Of a stretch of DNA of 44,625 bases, positions 28,462 to 36,831 are shown piece by piece. The DNA comes from Bacillus coahuilensis m4-4. Lineage in GTDB: Bacteria; Bacillota; Bacilli; Bacillales; Bacillaceae_K. Numbering within the stretch: position 1 is the stretch's first letter; each line of letters opens with the position of its first letter. Location: assembly GCF_000171615.1 (NCBI RefSeq), contig NZ_ABFU01000009.1, forward strand, positions 1 through 44,625. The letters are read 5' to 3'. The notes below the pieces were generated by a model, which was not told where the DNA came from, ran no database searches, and was given only the letters and a program-made list of their open reading frames with translations. The translations under genes and the position numbers were made by a program.

Positions 28462-28498
28462 GGGATAATCAATCCATTGGGGGTGATTATCCCTTTTT
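28462..28498 (+). terminator. Terminator of the GGDEF/EAL gene
   Basis: GGGATAATCA (28462-28471) pairs with TGATTATCCC (28484-28493), followed by TTTTT. Confidence 0.88.
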
Positions 28499-28545
28499 CC
28501 ATTCAATCTCAATCGTCATTCCAATTTGTTAAGACAGGAAGATAA

Positions 28546-28580
28546 CTAAAAAATAGGCTCTCATCACAGTGATGAGAGCC
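28546..28580 (-). terminator. Terminator of the YjiH-type gene
   Basis: GGCTCTCATCAC pairs with GTGATGAGAGCC almost without loop; on the minus strand TATTTTTT follows. Confidence 0.9.
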
Positions 28581-28589
28581 TTTCATAAC

Positions 28590-29951
28590 TTAAAATATTA
28601 TATGCCCAACAAGTGCAATTACAGGTAGAGCAATTAACGTACGTAGTATAAAAATAGATAATAAATCAATAAAGTTTACGGGGATCTTAGAACCAAGTAG
28701 CAATCCACCAATCTCAGATAAGTAGATTAACTGTGTAACAGAAACCGTAGCAATAACGAATCGTGTTAATTCGCTCTCAATTCCGCTTCCGATTATTGCA
28801 GGTAAGAACATATCAGCAAATCCTACAACCATCGTTTGGGCAGCTGCCTCGGCTTCTGGAAGCTGGAATAACTCCAGAATTGGAACGAACGGAGTCCCTA
28901 AGAATACAAATAAGCTAGTATACTCAGCAAGAATTAGTCCAGTCGTTCCGATGGCCATAACAACTGGTGCCACTCCGAGCCACATGTCTAAAATATTTTT
29001 AACCCCATCTCGGAAAAATCCGACGGCACTTTTATTTTGCTTTGCCTGTGATATCGCTGCGTCAAAGCCAGCCTTCACCACTTGCCCTTTTGGTGGGATG
29101 CGATCTTCTTCTGGTTGTGTGGTCCCATCAATGAACGTGCGCGGTTTTCTAGATAATGGCGGGATACGCGGCATGATAATCGCACACAAGAAACCAGCAA
29201 GAGCAACCGTAGCATAGAAAGGAACAAAGTAATCTTCTAACCCTATCTCCTGGATAACAACAAGACTGAATGTTATGGATACAACAGAGAAAGTAGTTCC
29301 AATAATGGCAGACTCCTTCTTGGTGTAATACCCATCCTCATACTGCTTACTTGTTAATAAAACCCCAATCGTTCCGTCCCCTAACCATGAAGCTAGAGTA
29401 TCAATTGAAGAACGACCTGGTAGCTTAAATAGAGGACGCATAATTTTTGTTAGAAGAGCACTAAAAAACTCTAGTAATCCAAAATTTAATAAAAGTGGCA
29501 ATAGTAGGCCTGCAAATAGAAAAATAGAGAACAGAATGGATAGTAATCCACCGGCTTCTAACAATAACCCGCCCGTATATTCACTCCATATCGCCTCTGG
29601 TCCTAATTGAAAGTATGTTAATAGGGCAAAAACTGCTCCCAGTACTCTTATGAATACCCAAATCCACTGAACATTAAAGAGATTACGGAGAAAATCATTC
29701 TGCATAATAGCTTTATTCTGAGTGAATTTAGTATACAAGGATAACAATGCCGTTATACTAATTAACCCTGTCATAATAGCTGGAATACTATTCCCCATAA
29801 GATCTTGTACAAAGTTTGACAGAACGGCCACCGGTATAGTAAAACCGGTTTCTGTTGGAATAGGTGTCATAAAAAAGAACACACCTAGTAAGGAAGGAAT
29901 AAGAAATAGAATAATATGTTTAACTGAATGCTTCGTTGTATCATTCTTCAT
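28590..29951 (-). CDS. YjiH-family membrane protein (nucleoside-recognition/Gate domain)
   Basis: This is a 453-residue polytopic membrane protein. The arrangement of helices and the GDGTIGVLLTSKQYEDGYYTKKESAIIGTTFSVVSITF and FADMFLPAIIGSGIESELTRFVIATVSVTQLIYLSEIG regions match the YjiH family, whose Gate domain also occurs in nucleoside transporters and sporulation proteins SpmA/SpmB. It is likely a transporter with an unknown substrate. ATG 29951 is chosen, with GGGGTG about 8 nt upstream; the TTG at 29966 lies inside that site. It is a single-gene unit divergent from the diguanylate cyclase. Confidence 0.85.
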   Translation of the reverse strand: MKNDTTKHSVKHIILFLIPSLLGVFFFMTPIPTETGFTIPVAVLSNFVQDLMGNSIPAIMTGLISITALLSLYTKFTQNKAIMQNDFLRNLFNVQWIWVFIRVLGAVFALLTYFQLGPEAIWSEYTGGLLLEAGGLLSILFSIFLFAGLLLPLLLNFGLLEFFSALLTKIMRPLFKLPGRSSIDTLASWLGDGTIGVLLTSKQYEDGYYTKKESAIIGTTFSVVSITFSLVVIQEIGLEDYFVPFYATVALAGFLCAIIMPRIPPLSRKPRTFIDGTTQPEEDRIPPKGQVVKAGFDAAISQAKQNKSAVGFFRDGVKNILDMWLGVAPVVMAIGTTGLILAEYTSLFVFLGTPFVPILELFQLPEAEAAAQTMVVGFADMFLPAIIGSGIESELTRFVIATVSVTQLIYLSEIGGLLLGSKIPVNFIDLLSIFILRTLIALPVIALVGHIIF

Positions 29952-30167
29952 AAAAATACACCCCAATAAATTATAGTGAAATAAATATACAATACATTTA
30001 ATATTAATTCATTTTGATATAATAAGCTAGACTATATTGAAATTTTCATTAAAAGAGAGCAGGAAATAGATTGAAAGAAAATGGATATGAAGGTAAAATA
30101 ATCTATGTAATTATTTCTTTGTTCCTATGTCTAACGAACTATTAAAATTGAATAGAAGGTTGTAAAC

Positions 30168-31243
30168 ATGCTTCAAACTATTTTCTTAAATGTGTCAGTG
30201 TTAGTATTTTACGTTTTCGTCGTTCAGTTCTTAATGAGAAATAAAGAGAAGTCTTTTATTTTTAAGCTTCTGCTTACCATGACCACAAGCTTTGTTGCTC
30301 TTGAATTACATATACTATCCGTTTCGGTAGATGAGTTACAGATGTTATCTTTAGCCCCGCTTGTATTTCTACTTTCAAGTCTATTTATTGGTAGGACGAT
30401 TAGTCTTTTCGCTACCTTTTTACTTCTAGGATTACACCTCCTCATGCTAGTAGATCTATTAAATGGAATGATCATTCTGTTCTCAAGTCTGGTTCCTAGT
30501 CTTCTTCTTCAGTATGTACGTTCAAAAAAATAGTCTTTCATCTATCTATTCTTTCTACCTGGCTATTTAGTATAGCTAGTAGTTATCTCGCTTCAACACA
30601 GCAAATGACCAGCTTGATCTTCTTTAGTATGATCTTCCTTACTATTGGGTATATCCTATTTTTCGTTAGTGAAACCCATATTAAAACGTTGGTAGATTTA
30701 GAGCGCAAGGAAGCAGAGTCTGTTACAGACCATTTAACCGGGTTACAAAATCGTAGGAGTCTTGATCGAATGATTTATCAGATTATTGCAGATATTCAAA
30801 ATGGTGATGAAACGATGTATAGTGTCATCCTGTTTGATGTAGATTATTTTAAACAGTTTAATGATACGTATGGTCATATAAGCGGAGATGAAATACTATG
30901 GCAAATGAGTAGGTTAGTTGAGAATCACTTGGAAGACCAAGAGCATATAACACTATACCGATACGGAGGGGAAGAATTCTGTATCGTTATGAAGAGCGTT
31001 CCTCACAAAGAAGCAAAACGAGTGGCAGAAAAAATTCGTGAATTAGTTGAAACCGCCAATTTTTACATACCAGCTAAGAAAGAAATTCACTTAACAATCT
31101 CTTTAGGCGTCGCTTCCTATCCAGAAACAACGGATGAACTATCGGATGTACTTTCCTGCGCAGACAAATTCCTTTATCGTGCCAAGCGAAATGGTCGAAA
31201 TTGTTCATTTGGCGAACAGGAAGAAGAATTGCTTTATGTTTAA
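30168..31243 (+). CDS. Membrane-bound diguanylate cyclase (GGDEF), frameshifted
   Basis: This is a protein of about 359 residues. The N-terminal 180 residues are hydrophobic, with five or six membrane helices, and a C-terminal GGDEF domain follows. The domain shows DHLTGLQNRRSLD, FDVDYFKQFNDTYGH and the catalytic loop RYGGEEF. The active-site residues look complete, and no RxxD inhibitory site is seen just before the loop. A run of seven A (30524-30530) breaks the frame; eight A would join LLQYVRSKK to IVFHLSILSTWLFSIASSYL. ATG 30168 is preceded by AGAAGG. As read, the GGDEF part would need its own start, so a sequencing deletion is likely. Confidence 0.85.
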
Positions 31244-31271
31244 GGAGACAAGAGTATAGACAGTCATAACC

Positions 31272-31306
31272 AAACCACAAAGAGCCTTTTCTCTTTGTGG
31301 TTTTTA
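31272..31306 (+). terminator. Terminator of the diguanylate cyclase gene
   Basis: AAACCACAAAGAG pairs with CTCTTTGTGGTTT around CCTTTT, followed by a short T run. Confidence 0.9.
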
Positions 31307-31432
31307 ACGAGGATTCGTTTTTAGCATCATAAACGTATACCAATTCATCTTAAAATAACGAAAAAATCTAAATTAACAAAATATTGGTAATGTGTTAAAA
31401 TTACGATTAACGAAATAAATGGGGGATAAAAG

Positions 31433-32318
31433 ATGAACATGATAAAGAGACTTTTAGACAAAGGAGTGCAGCTTGCTTTAGGTTGCATAGGTATTATTTT
31501 TGTAGCAGGTATTCCCATCCTTTTGCAGGATATTGGTCATTGGAACTTGGAGTGGAAAGCATATTGGAGTGAGACGAAGAATGTATTCTCCAGTTTACAA
31601 AATCCTAATGAACTTACCTATTTTAGTATAAAATGTTTGAGGAAAGGCCTCTATTTCCATTTCTAATGGATGCTGTCATTTACTCGTTAACTATTCTTGT
31701 GGGAGCGCTACTGATAGCAAGTGTTCTAGCTATTTTATTAACGCTATTAACGATGAATATGTCCTTAAAAGGAAGGCAGCGGTTTAAATTCTTATTCTTC
31801 CTGTTCGAATCCATCCCAGATATCCTCATCATCCTTGGATTTCAACTCTTTATTGTCTTTTTTACAAAAAAACGGAGATTCTTCTATTCCCTATCGCAAC
31901 TTTAGGAGAAAACCGAGCCTATTTTATCCCTATCCTATGTCTAGCCATTCTTCCGATGGTTCAATTCTATCGCTTAAACATGTTAAATTTTGAACGCGAA
32001 GAGACTCTAAATTATGTGGAATTGGCTAGGTCTTTAGGATTTGGTAAATGGTATGTGCAAACTATGCATATTTTCAGAAATGCCGTATTATCGGTATTCT
32101 TTCAATCTAAGAAGATACTTTGGTTTATGCTATCCAATCTATTTATCTTAGAATTGTTGTTTAATATTAACGGGGTGACCAGTCTGCTAGTTAGCTATAT
32201 GTCGCCGTCATCCTTCGCCATGGCGTTATTATGTCTCTTTGTACCTGTGTTCATTGTGTATAGCTTGTTAGAACTTATAGTAGAACGTAAAGCCAATAGA
32301 GGGGAGGTCCTGACATGA
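31433..32318 (+). CDS. ABC transporter permease (oligopeptide-type, DppB-like), two frameshifts
   Basis: This is a membrane permease of about 295 residues once joined. Three reading frames must be linked: one base is missing in the short A run at 31630-31633 and one in the A7 run at 31866-31872. The joined product reads ...NELTYFSIKMFEERPLFPFLMDAVIYSLTI and ...FFTKKTEILLFPIATLGENRAYF. The cytoplasmic coupling loop is visible near the end (NYVELARSLGFGKWYVQTMHIFRN), which contacts the ATPase. ATG 31433 or 31439 follows GGGGG. It overlaps the second permease by 4 nt (ATGA). No ATPase or binding protein is in the window. With two breaks, real decay is possible but sequencing error is likelier. 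Confidence 0.7.
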
Positions 32319-33332
32319 GAAAAGCGTTTAAGCAACCATTCTTTCTCCTTGGTTTTTTCGTATTGGTGGGCTTTGTTACAGCAAGCTTTGTTTATTGGGC
32401 ACTTTATAATGATGAAATTAAACAAATTCAATACCTACGAGATTCAAGCGGGACGCTCATCGCAGCTGCTCCTCTAGCCCCTTTTAGTGAAATGCCACTA
32501 GGATCAAATGCATTAGGCTACAGTATGCTAGGAGCTATTCTTGTAGGAGCCAAATATACCATTTTAGTGACAATCGTGGTTGCTGGATTAAGAATGCTTG
32601 TCTCAATTCCGATAGGGATGGTGCTTGGGACAGTGTTCACAAAGACAAAAAAAATATGTGAATGGCATGTTTGACCCTTTTTACTTTATTCCATTATCCA
32701 TCCTCGCGATTTATTTAATGAGACCTGTGGTGTTTAGCACACCCGAAGGCTTTGAGAATTCTCTGTGGGAAAGAATCCTACTACAAATTATCATCATGAC
32801 TATTCTAGCAATACCAACTCTAAGCATTTTAATCAGTAATGAAGTAGGACAAGTGAATAAAAAGGAATATATAGCAAGTGCCAAAACGTTAGGTGCTAGG
32901 CCTTTACGCATTATGAGGAAGCATATTTATCCAGAGCTACGAGAAAAGTTCTTCGTCATCTTCGGTCAGCAAGTCATGCAAACCCTTATCTTACTTATTC
33001 ACCTTGGGGTTGTTCAAATCTTCCTTGGTGGAACCATCATGAGCTTTGGAATGATGCAGGATCCTCCTAAAAGCTTTTCTAATGACTGGTCTGGTCTAAT
33101 TGGAAATTCCTTTAGATGGATAGAAACAGCCCCTTGGATTCCACTTGCACCCATTGCTTGTTTTTCCATCACGATGCTTGCGGTGGCCTTTATGATTGAG
33201 GGGTATGTTCGTGCTACTTCAGGAAAGTCACACTACTATAAGAAGTTCAAAGCATCTTATGAAAAATCAGGACAGGTAGAGCCAAAAGAGATAGACGAGG
33301 ATTCTTTAAAGCGATATAAAAAAGTTGGCTAG
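32315..33332 (+). CDS. ABC transporter permease (oligopeptide-type, DppC-like), frameshifted
   Basis: This is the partner of the preceding permease, about 338 residues. One N-terminal membrane helix is followed by a periplasmic-side loop and then the core membrane domain. The EAA-type coupling loop is clear: EYIASAKTLGARPLRIMRKHIYPELREK. A run of eight A (32647-32654) breaks the frame; seven would join VFTKTKK to YVNGMFDPFYFIPLSILAIYL. It starts inside the end of the first permease gene (ATGA), so translation is coupled. The substrate is unknown. The missing ATPase and solute-binding genes must lie elsewhere or never belonged to it. Confidence 0.75.
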
Positions 33333-33406
33333 CTACCGTATTGGTTGAGTTTTCCTTTTTGTATTTTTTACAATGGAGGGGAAGTCAGAGAGAGAAGGTG
33401 CAAAGA

Positions 33407-34276
33407 GTGGTAAAATGTATCGCTACAGATATGGATGGAACATTATTAAATCATGAACAGCGAATTAGTGAGCGAAACAAACTAGCGATTGAAACGGCTA
33501 TTCAGCAAGGGGTAAAAGTCGTCGTAGCAACAGGCAGATCGTACCCTGAAGCGGCTACCGTGTTAAAGGAAGCAAACCTTTCTCTTCCAATTATCTGTGT
33601 AAACGGAGCTGAAATTCGAAACACAGCGGGAGAAGTTGTATACAGCAAAGGAATGAAGAAAGAAAGAGCATCCTTTATAGCCAAAGAGCTTAAAAAACGA
33701 GACATTTACTTCGAAATTTATACGAATAAAGGGTCGTTCTCTGAAAATTATCAGCTAGGAGTCGATGTGATTGTCGATATCTTCCATACAGCCAATCCAG
33801 AAATTCCTGAAGAACTGATCAGAAAGCGAGCAGTGGAGCGCCTCGAAGTTGGAGTATTTGAAGAAATCTCTGATTATGAAACCATTTTTTCATCGAGTGA
33901 ATATGACGTGTATAAATTCCTCGTATTCTCTAAACAAAAAGAAGTACTAAAAGAAGCCTATGAAGTATTAGTGGAGATTGAAGATATTGCGATTAGCTCC
34001 TCTGGAGAAGAAAACCTTGAAATCAATAGCAGTGATGCTCAAAAAGGCATCGCCTTATCTCATTTTGTAGCAGAGCAGGGCATTTCATTAGAAGATACAT
34101 TAGCACTAGGAGATAATTTAAATGATGTTTCGATGCTGTCGGTGGTAGGGTATCCAGTGGCAATGGGCAATGCTCATAAGGACGTTCTTGCTCTTTGCGA
34201 GTACACTACCCTTACCAATCGTGAGGACGGAGTAGGAAGAGCAATCGAAAGCATAGTATTGAAGGTACATCAATAG
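33407..34276 (+). CDS. Cof-type HAD-IIB phosphatase
   Basis: This is a HAD-superfamily phosphatase of about 289 residues in the Cof (IIB) subclass. Motif I is CIATDMDGTLLNHEQRIS, motif II VVVATGRSYPEA with NGAEI nearby, then the SSSGEENLEI and DAQKGIALSHF region with the motif III Lys. Motif IV is LALGDNLNDVSMLSVVGYPVAMGNA. Such enzymes dephosphorylate sugar phosphates or flavin precursors; the substrate cannot be told. I place the start at GTG 33407, 8 nt after AGAAGG; a frame from 33341 adds residues that do not look like the family. It follows the permease pair closely and may be cotranscribed. Confidence 0.88.
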   Translation: MVKCIATDMDGTLLNHEQRISERNKLAIETAIQQGVKVVVATGRSYPEAATVLKEANLSLPIICVNGAEIRNTAGEVVYSKGMKKERASFIAKELKKRDIYFEIYTNKGSFSENYQLGVDVIVDIFHTANPEIPEELIRKRAVERLEVGVFEEISDYETIFSSSEYDVYKFLVFSKQKEVLKEAYEVLVEIEDIAISSSGEENLEINSSDAQKGIALSHFVAEQGISLEDTLALGDNLNDVSMLSVVGYPVAMGNAHKDVLALCEYTTLTNREDGVGRAIESIVLKVHQ

Positions 34277-34286
34277 TGTAGGATGA

Positions 34287-34318
34287 AGAGTCTCCTTTTA
34301 AAAGGGAGGCTTTTTTTG
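34287..34318 (+). terminator. Terminator of the HAD gene
   Basis: AGTCTCCTTTT pairs with AAAAGGGAGGCT, followed by seven T. Confidence 0.88.
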
Positions 34319-34371
34319 TGGTATTTTTAGGACGGAGGGATCCTTTATATATGAAGGGAATGAATTTGGTG

Positions 34372-34459
34372 GCTGCACGAGATGGGTGGGGCCGCACAGG
34401 ATGAGTGGAAAGCCGCACCAAAAGGGGAGTAGCCGCCCGAGAAAGCGTGTCACCCGCAC
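34372..34459. repeat. About five-copy 20-21-bp phased repeat, core GCCGCAC
   Basis: GCTGCAC (34372), GCCGCAC (34391), GCCGCAC (34412), GCCGCCC (34432) and CCCGCAC (34453) are spaced 19, 21, 20 and 21 bp. The spacers are poorly conserved, though GATGGGTGG and GATGAGTGG follow the first two. The array is GC-rich compared with neighbouring DNA and lies between the terminators of the converging HAD and TetR genes. Confidence 0.75.
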
Positions 34460-34530
34460 CATCTACATCAGACTCGCTCGAAGTACCACGACCTTACCAC
34501 CTTCACACCTTCAATCCTCACCACCAAACC

Positions 34531-34565
34531 AACAAAAAAACCAAGCACATACCGCACTTGGTTTT
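34531..34565 (-). terminator. Terminator of the TetR gene
   Basis: On the minus strand AAACCAAGTGC pairs with GTGCTTGGTTT, followed by TTTT; it lies just past the TetR stop codon. Confidence 0.75.
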
Positions 34566-34583
34566 CCGCCTACTTATCCATCC

Positions 34584-35237
34584 TTACTCCCTTTTTCCCT
34601 TTACCCCATACATTAGAAGACTCATGGTGCGGTCAACCTCTTCCTCCTCATTTAATGAAGGGTCTCTGAAAAGGAACTCATGAAAGACAACATGGCCAAT
34701 CACGGTGGAAAGGGTAAAGCGCATAAGAGACTGGCTTGGCATTTCAACAATTTCACCCTCTTGTTTGTAATGCCCAATAGCTTTTTCCAGTCGTACTCGA
34801 GCTTTTTCAATAATATGCTCCATGAATTGACGCTTTAATTCTTCTTGGTAAGGCATTTCTAGAATTAAGATTTTGGCTAAAATCCTATTTTTACGTAAAA
34901 ATTCAAGTCGGTTCACCAAAATAGCTCGAACTAAAGATTCGTAAGAATGATTTGGATTATCCATGATGTTAAACACATCTTTTAACACGAAGGGACCAAT
35001 CAGCTTCGCCATGGTGGGCGCGACAATGGCTAGAAGTAAATCTTGCTTCGTGCGATAGTGTCTGAAGATGGTTCCTTCTGCGACGCCGGCTTTTTTGGCA
35101 ATTTCACTTGTGGATGTTGCCGCAAAGCCCTTTTCAGAGAAAATCTCTACAGCGGCTTCTAATATATTTCGTTGTTTCTGCGTTAGAGATTCTTGCTCGT
35201 CAATGAGTGTATCTAAAATCGTAGAGAATTCGTCCAT
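34584..35237 (-). CDS. TetR/AcrR-family transcriptional regulator
   Basis: This is a 217-residue regulator with a typical TetR helix-turn-helix (ILEAAVEIFSEKGFAATSTSEIAKKAGVAEGTIFRHYRTKQDLLLAI at about residues 25-70) and a helical ligand-binding C-terminal part. ATG 35237 follows AAAAAGGAGCG. It lies on the same strand as the ABC exporter genes at 36832-38558 but is separated from them by the TnpB element, so it was probably their third operon gene. The two palindromes around the exporter promoter at 38591-38666 are its likely operators. It probably represses the exporter and is released by the exported drug or lipid (inference). Confidence 0.9.
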   Translation of the reverse strand: MDEFSTILDTLIDEQESLTQKQRNILEAAVEIFSEKGFAATSTSEIAKKAGVAEGTIFRHYRTKQDLLLAIVAPTMAKLIGPFVLKDVFNIMDNPNHSYESLVRAILVNRLEFLRKNRILAKILILEMPYQEELKRQFMEHIIEKARVRLEKAIGHYKQEGEIVEMPSQSLMRFTLSTVIGHVVFHEFLFRDPSLNEEEEVDRTMSLLMYGVKGKRE

Positions 35238-35351
35238 GCTAACGCTCCTTTTTATCGAAAATAGGCGAGAAAACCCCCATCTTCAAGGAATGTGAAGGGT
35301 GAAGCCCAATGAGTAAGTGGGGGATGAATCGCCTTCGGACAAGGGATAGCT

Positions 35352-35504
35352 TTAGCTATCTCGATTGTCCGACTGTTCGAGTGCTACTTGAATAAGATGA
35401 AATATTGTTTGAGTACGAGTGCCGAAACCTTTTTTCTCTTTGTATTCATCCACTTTGTCTAACAATGTTTTTGGAAATCGTAACATAACTGATTGCTTTT
35501 CCAT
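35352..35504 (-). CDS. Small ribbon-helix-helix protein divergent from tnpB
   Basis: This is a 50-residue protein (MEKQSVMLRFPKTLLDKVDE ... IQVALEQSDNRDS). A short N-terminal beta strand (QSVMLRF, residues 4-10) is followed by a helix (TLLDKVDEYKEKKG), a GTRTQ turn and a second helix (TIFHLIQVALEQ). This is the layout of Arc/CopG-type ribbon-helix-helix DNA-binding proteins. ATG 35504 has GGGAGG about 8 nt upstream, so it is well supported despite its size. It faces away from tnpB with a palindrome in the 63-bp gap. It probably regulates itself and tnpB, or helps the element in another way (inference). Confidence 0.75.
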   Translation of the reverse strand: MEKQSVMLRFPKTLLDKVDEYKEKKGFGTRTQTIFHLIQVALEQSDNRDS

Positions 35505-35523
35505 TGTTCTTTCCTCCCGAAAA

Positions 35524-35544
35524 ATGATACACTATGTATATCAT
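35524..35544. promoter_or_regulatory. Palindrome between tnpB and the RHH gene
   Basis: ATGATA (35524) and TATCAT (35539-35544) are the arms of a 21-bp imperfect palindrome with further internal symmetry. It sits in the shared promoter region of the divergent genes and is a candidate operator for the RHH protein. Confidence 0.55.
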
Positions 35545-35567
35545 ATATTAAAAGGAGGTGAAAATCA

Positions 35568-36740
35568 ATGTTAGTGAAAAAAGCGTACAAATTCCGACTA
35601 TATCCAAATCAAAAGCAAATTGAACTGATTAACAAAACCATTGGATGTTCTCGCTTTGTATATAACTTTTTTGTCGGCAAGCAAAAAGATAAAGATGCGT
35701 ATTGGTATATTGTCAACGAAATGGTACAAAACGGTCAACTTACAGAAAACAATTGGAAGGGTGAATTCTTTAACAAGAACCAATCCATTAAAGCGGTTCG
35801 TGAACTGAAAAAACACTATCCATTCTTGAAAGAAGTCGATAGTATCGCCCTTCAAAAATCCGTTGAAATTGTAAATGATTCTTACACTCGCTATTACAAG
35901 AAACAAAATGGTGAACCTCGTTTTAAATCAAAAAAGAATCCTGTTCAATCGTACACAACCAAATGTGTAAACGGGAATATTTCTGTTTTGGATAAACATG
36001 TTAAACTACCGAAATTAGGTCTTGTTCGTTTTGCGAAAAGTCGTGAAGTAGAAGGCAGAATCATGAACGCAACGATTAGACGTAATCCTTCGGGCAAATA
36101 TTTCATTTCAATCTTAGTCGAAACAGAAATTGAACACTTTAAAAAGACAGGTTCAGCAGTTGGTATTGATGTAGGATTGAAAGACTTCGCCACTCTTTCA
36201 GATGGAACGGTGTATGCTAACCCAACATTCTTTCGTACATTAGAAGAAAAATTAGCAAAAGAACAACGTATCCTTTCAAGACGACAAATAGGTTCTTCTA
36301 ATTGGAATAAACAAAAAGTAAAAGTGGCTCGGCTTCACGAAACGATTGCGAACGCAAGAAAAGATATGTTAGATAAAATCTCTACCGCTATTGTCAAAAA
36401 CCACGACATCATTGGTATCGAAGATTTGTCTATTACGAATATGTTAAAAAATCATAACCTTGCTAAAGCGATTAGTGAAGTCTCATGGTCACAATTTCGC
36501 ACAATGTTGGAATATAAAGCAAATTGGTACGGAAAACAGGTTGTAACCGTAGCAAAAAACTTCCCTTCCAGTCAGCTTTGTTCAACGTGTGGTCACAAAA
36601 ATAAAGACGTTAAAAATCTTGCTTTGCGTGAGTGGGAGTGTCCTACATGCAAAACGCATCACCAAAGAGATATTAACGCAAGTTTGAATCTTCGTAACGA
36701 AGCACTACGATTAACCGCAGGAACCGCGGGGATAGCCTAA
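35568..36740 (+). CDS. tnpB: RNA-guided endonuclease TnpB
   Basis: This is an OrfB/TnpB protein of 390 residues, full length. The RuvC residues are all present: D201 in [12 protein letters not shown]285 in IIGIEDLSI and D368 in [11 protein letters not shown]. The zinc ribbon has C338, C341, C358 and C361 (CSTCGH ... CPTCKTH). The N-terminal helix-rich part ([30 protein letters not shown]) is standard. TnpB cuts DNA guided by an RNA from the element's right end and favours retention of the element at its site. The start has AAAAGGAGGTG upstream. Nuclease activity should be intact, unlike TnpB-derived repressors that lose the RuvC residues. Confidence 0.95.
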   Translation: MLVKKAYKFRLYPNQKQIELINKTIGCSRFVYNFFVGKQKDKDAYWYIVNEMVQNGQLTENNWKGEFFNKNQSIKAVRELKKHYPFLKEVDSIALQKSVEIVNDSYTRYYKKQNGEPRFKSKKNPVQSYTTKCVNGNISVLDKHVKLPKLGLVRFAKSREVEGRIMNATIRRNPSGKYFISILVETEIEHFKKTGSAVGIDVGLKDFATLSDGTVYANPTFFRTLEEKLAKEQRILSRRQIGSSNWNKQKVKVARLHETIANARKDMLDKISTAIVKNHDIIGIEDLSITNMLKNHNLAKAISEVSWSQFRTMLEYKANWYGKQVVTVAKNFPSSQLCSTCGHKNKDVKNLALREWECPTCKTHHQRDINASLNLRNEALRLTAGTAGIA

Positions 36741-36822
36741 TCCATAACTAACCGATAGGTTGGTGTTCTTAGGAATCCCCCACTTCAATCAGACCGTAAG
36801 GTCGATAAGTGGTGGGTAGTTC
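36741..36822 (+). ncRNA. Putative TnpB guide RNA scaffold (omegaRNA) at the right end
   Basis: In this family the guide RNA comes from the 3' end of tnpB and the right end of the element, with the guide reading into flanking DNA. Here the expected structure is present: CCCCCACTT...AAGTGGTGGG enclosing GACC-GTAA-GGTC. The scaffold should stop near 36822, and the guide would begin with the bases after TAGTTC. The 5' limit probably lies inside tnpB and is not defined here. Confidence 0.65.
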
Positions 36823-36831
36823 AAAACCTAC

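Larger units (their letters stand above)
35264..36822 (+). mobile_element. IS605/IS1341-type TnpB-only insertion element
   Basis: The element has no TnpA transposase; it carries tnpB, a divergent small ribbon-helix-helix gene and subterminal palindromes. The left end shows CCCCCAT (35274-35280) facing TGGGGG (35318-35323). The right end shows CCCCCACTT (36777-36785) facing AAGTGGTGGG (36807-36815), with the inner hairpin GACC-GTAA-GGTC, ending near TAGTTC (36822). No target duplication is expected for this type. The exact left boundary, and hence the TAM, is uncertain by about 15 bp. It sits between the ABC permease stop and the TetR start. Confidence 0.8.

Noticed and set aside
30071-30145. 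Short TTG-started hydrophobic frame upstream of the diguanylate cyclase
   Set aside because: Weak ribosome binding site and a rare start; could be a small membrane peptide but is not supported.
35568-36740. TnpB-like nuclease-dead repressor
   Set aside because: All three RuvC acidic residues (D201, E285, D368) and the zinc-ribbon cysteines are present.
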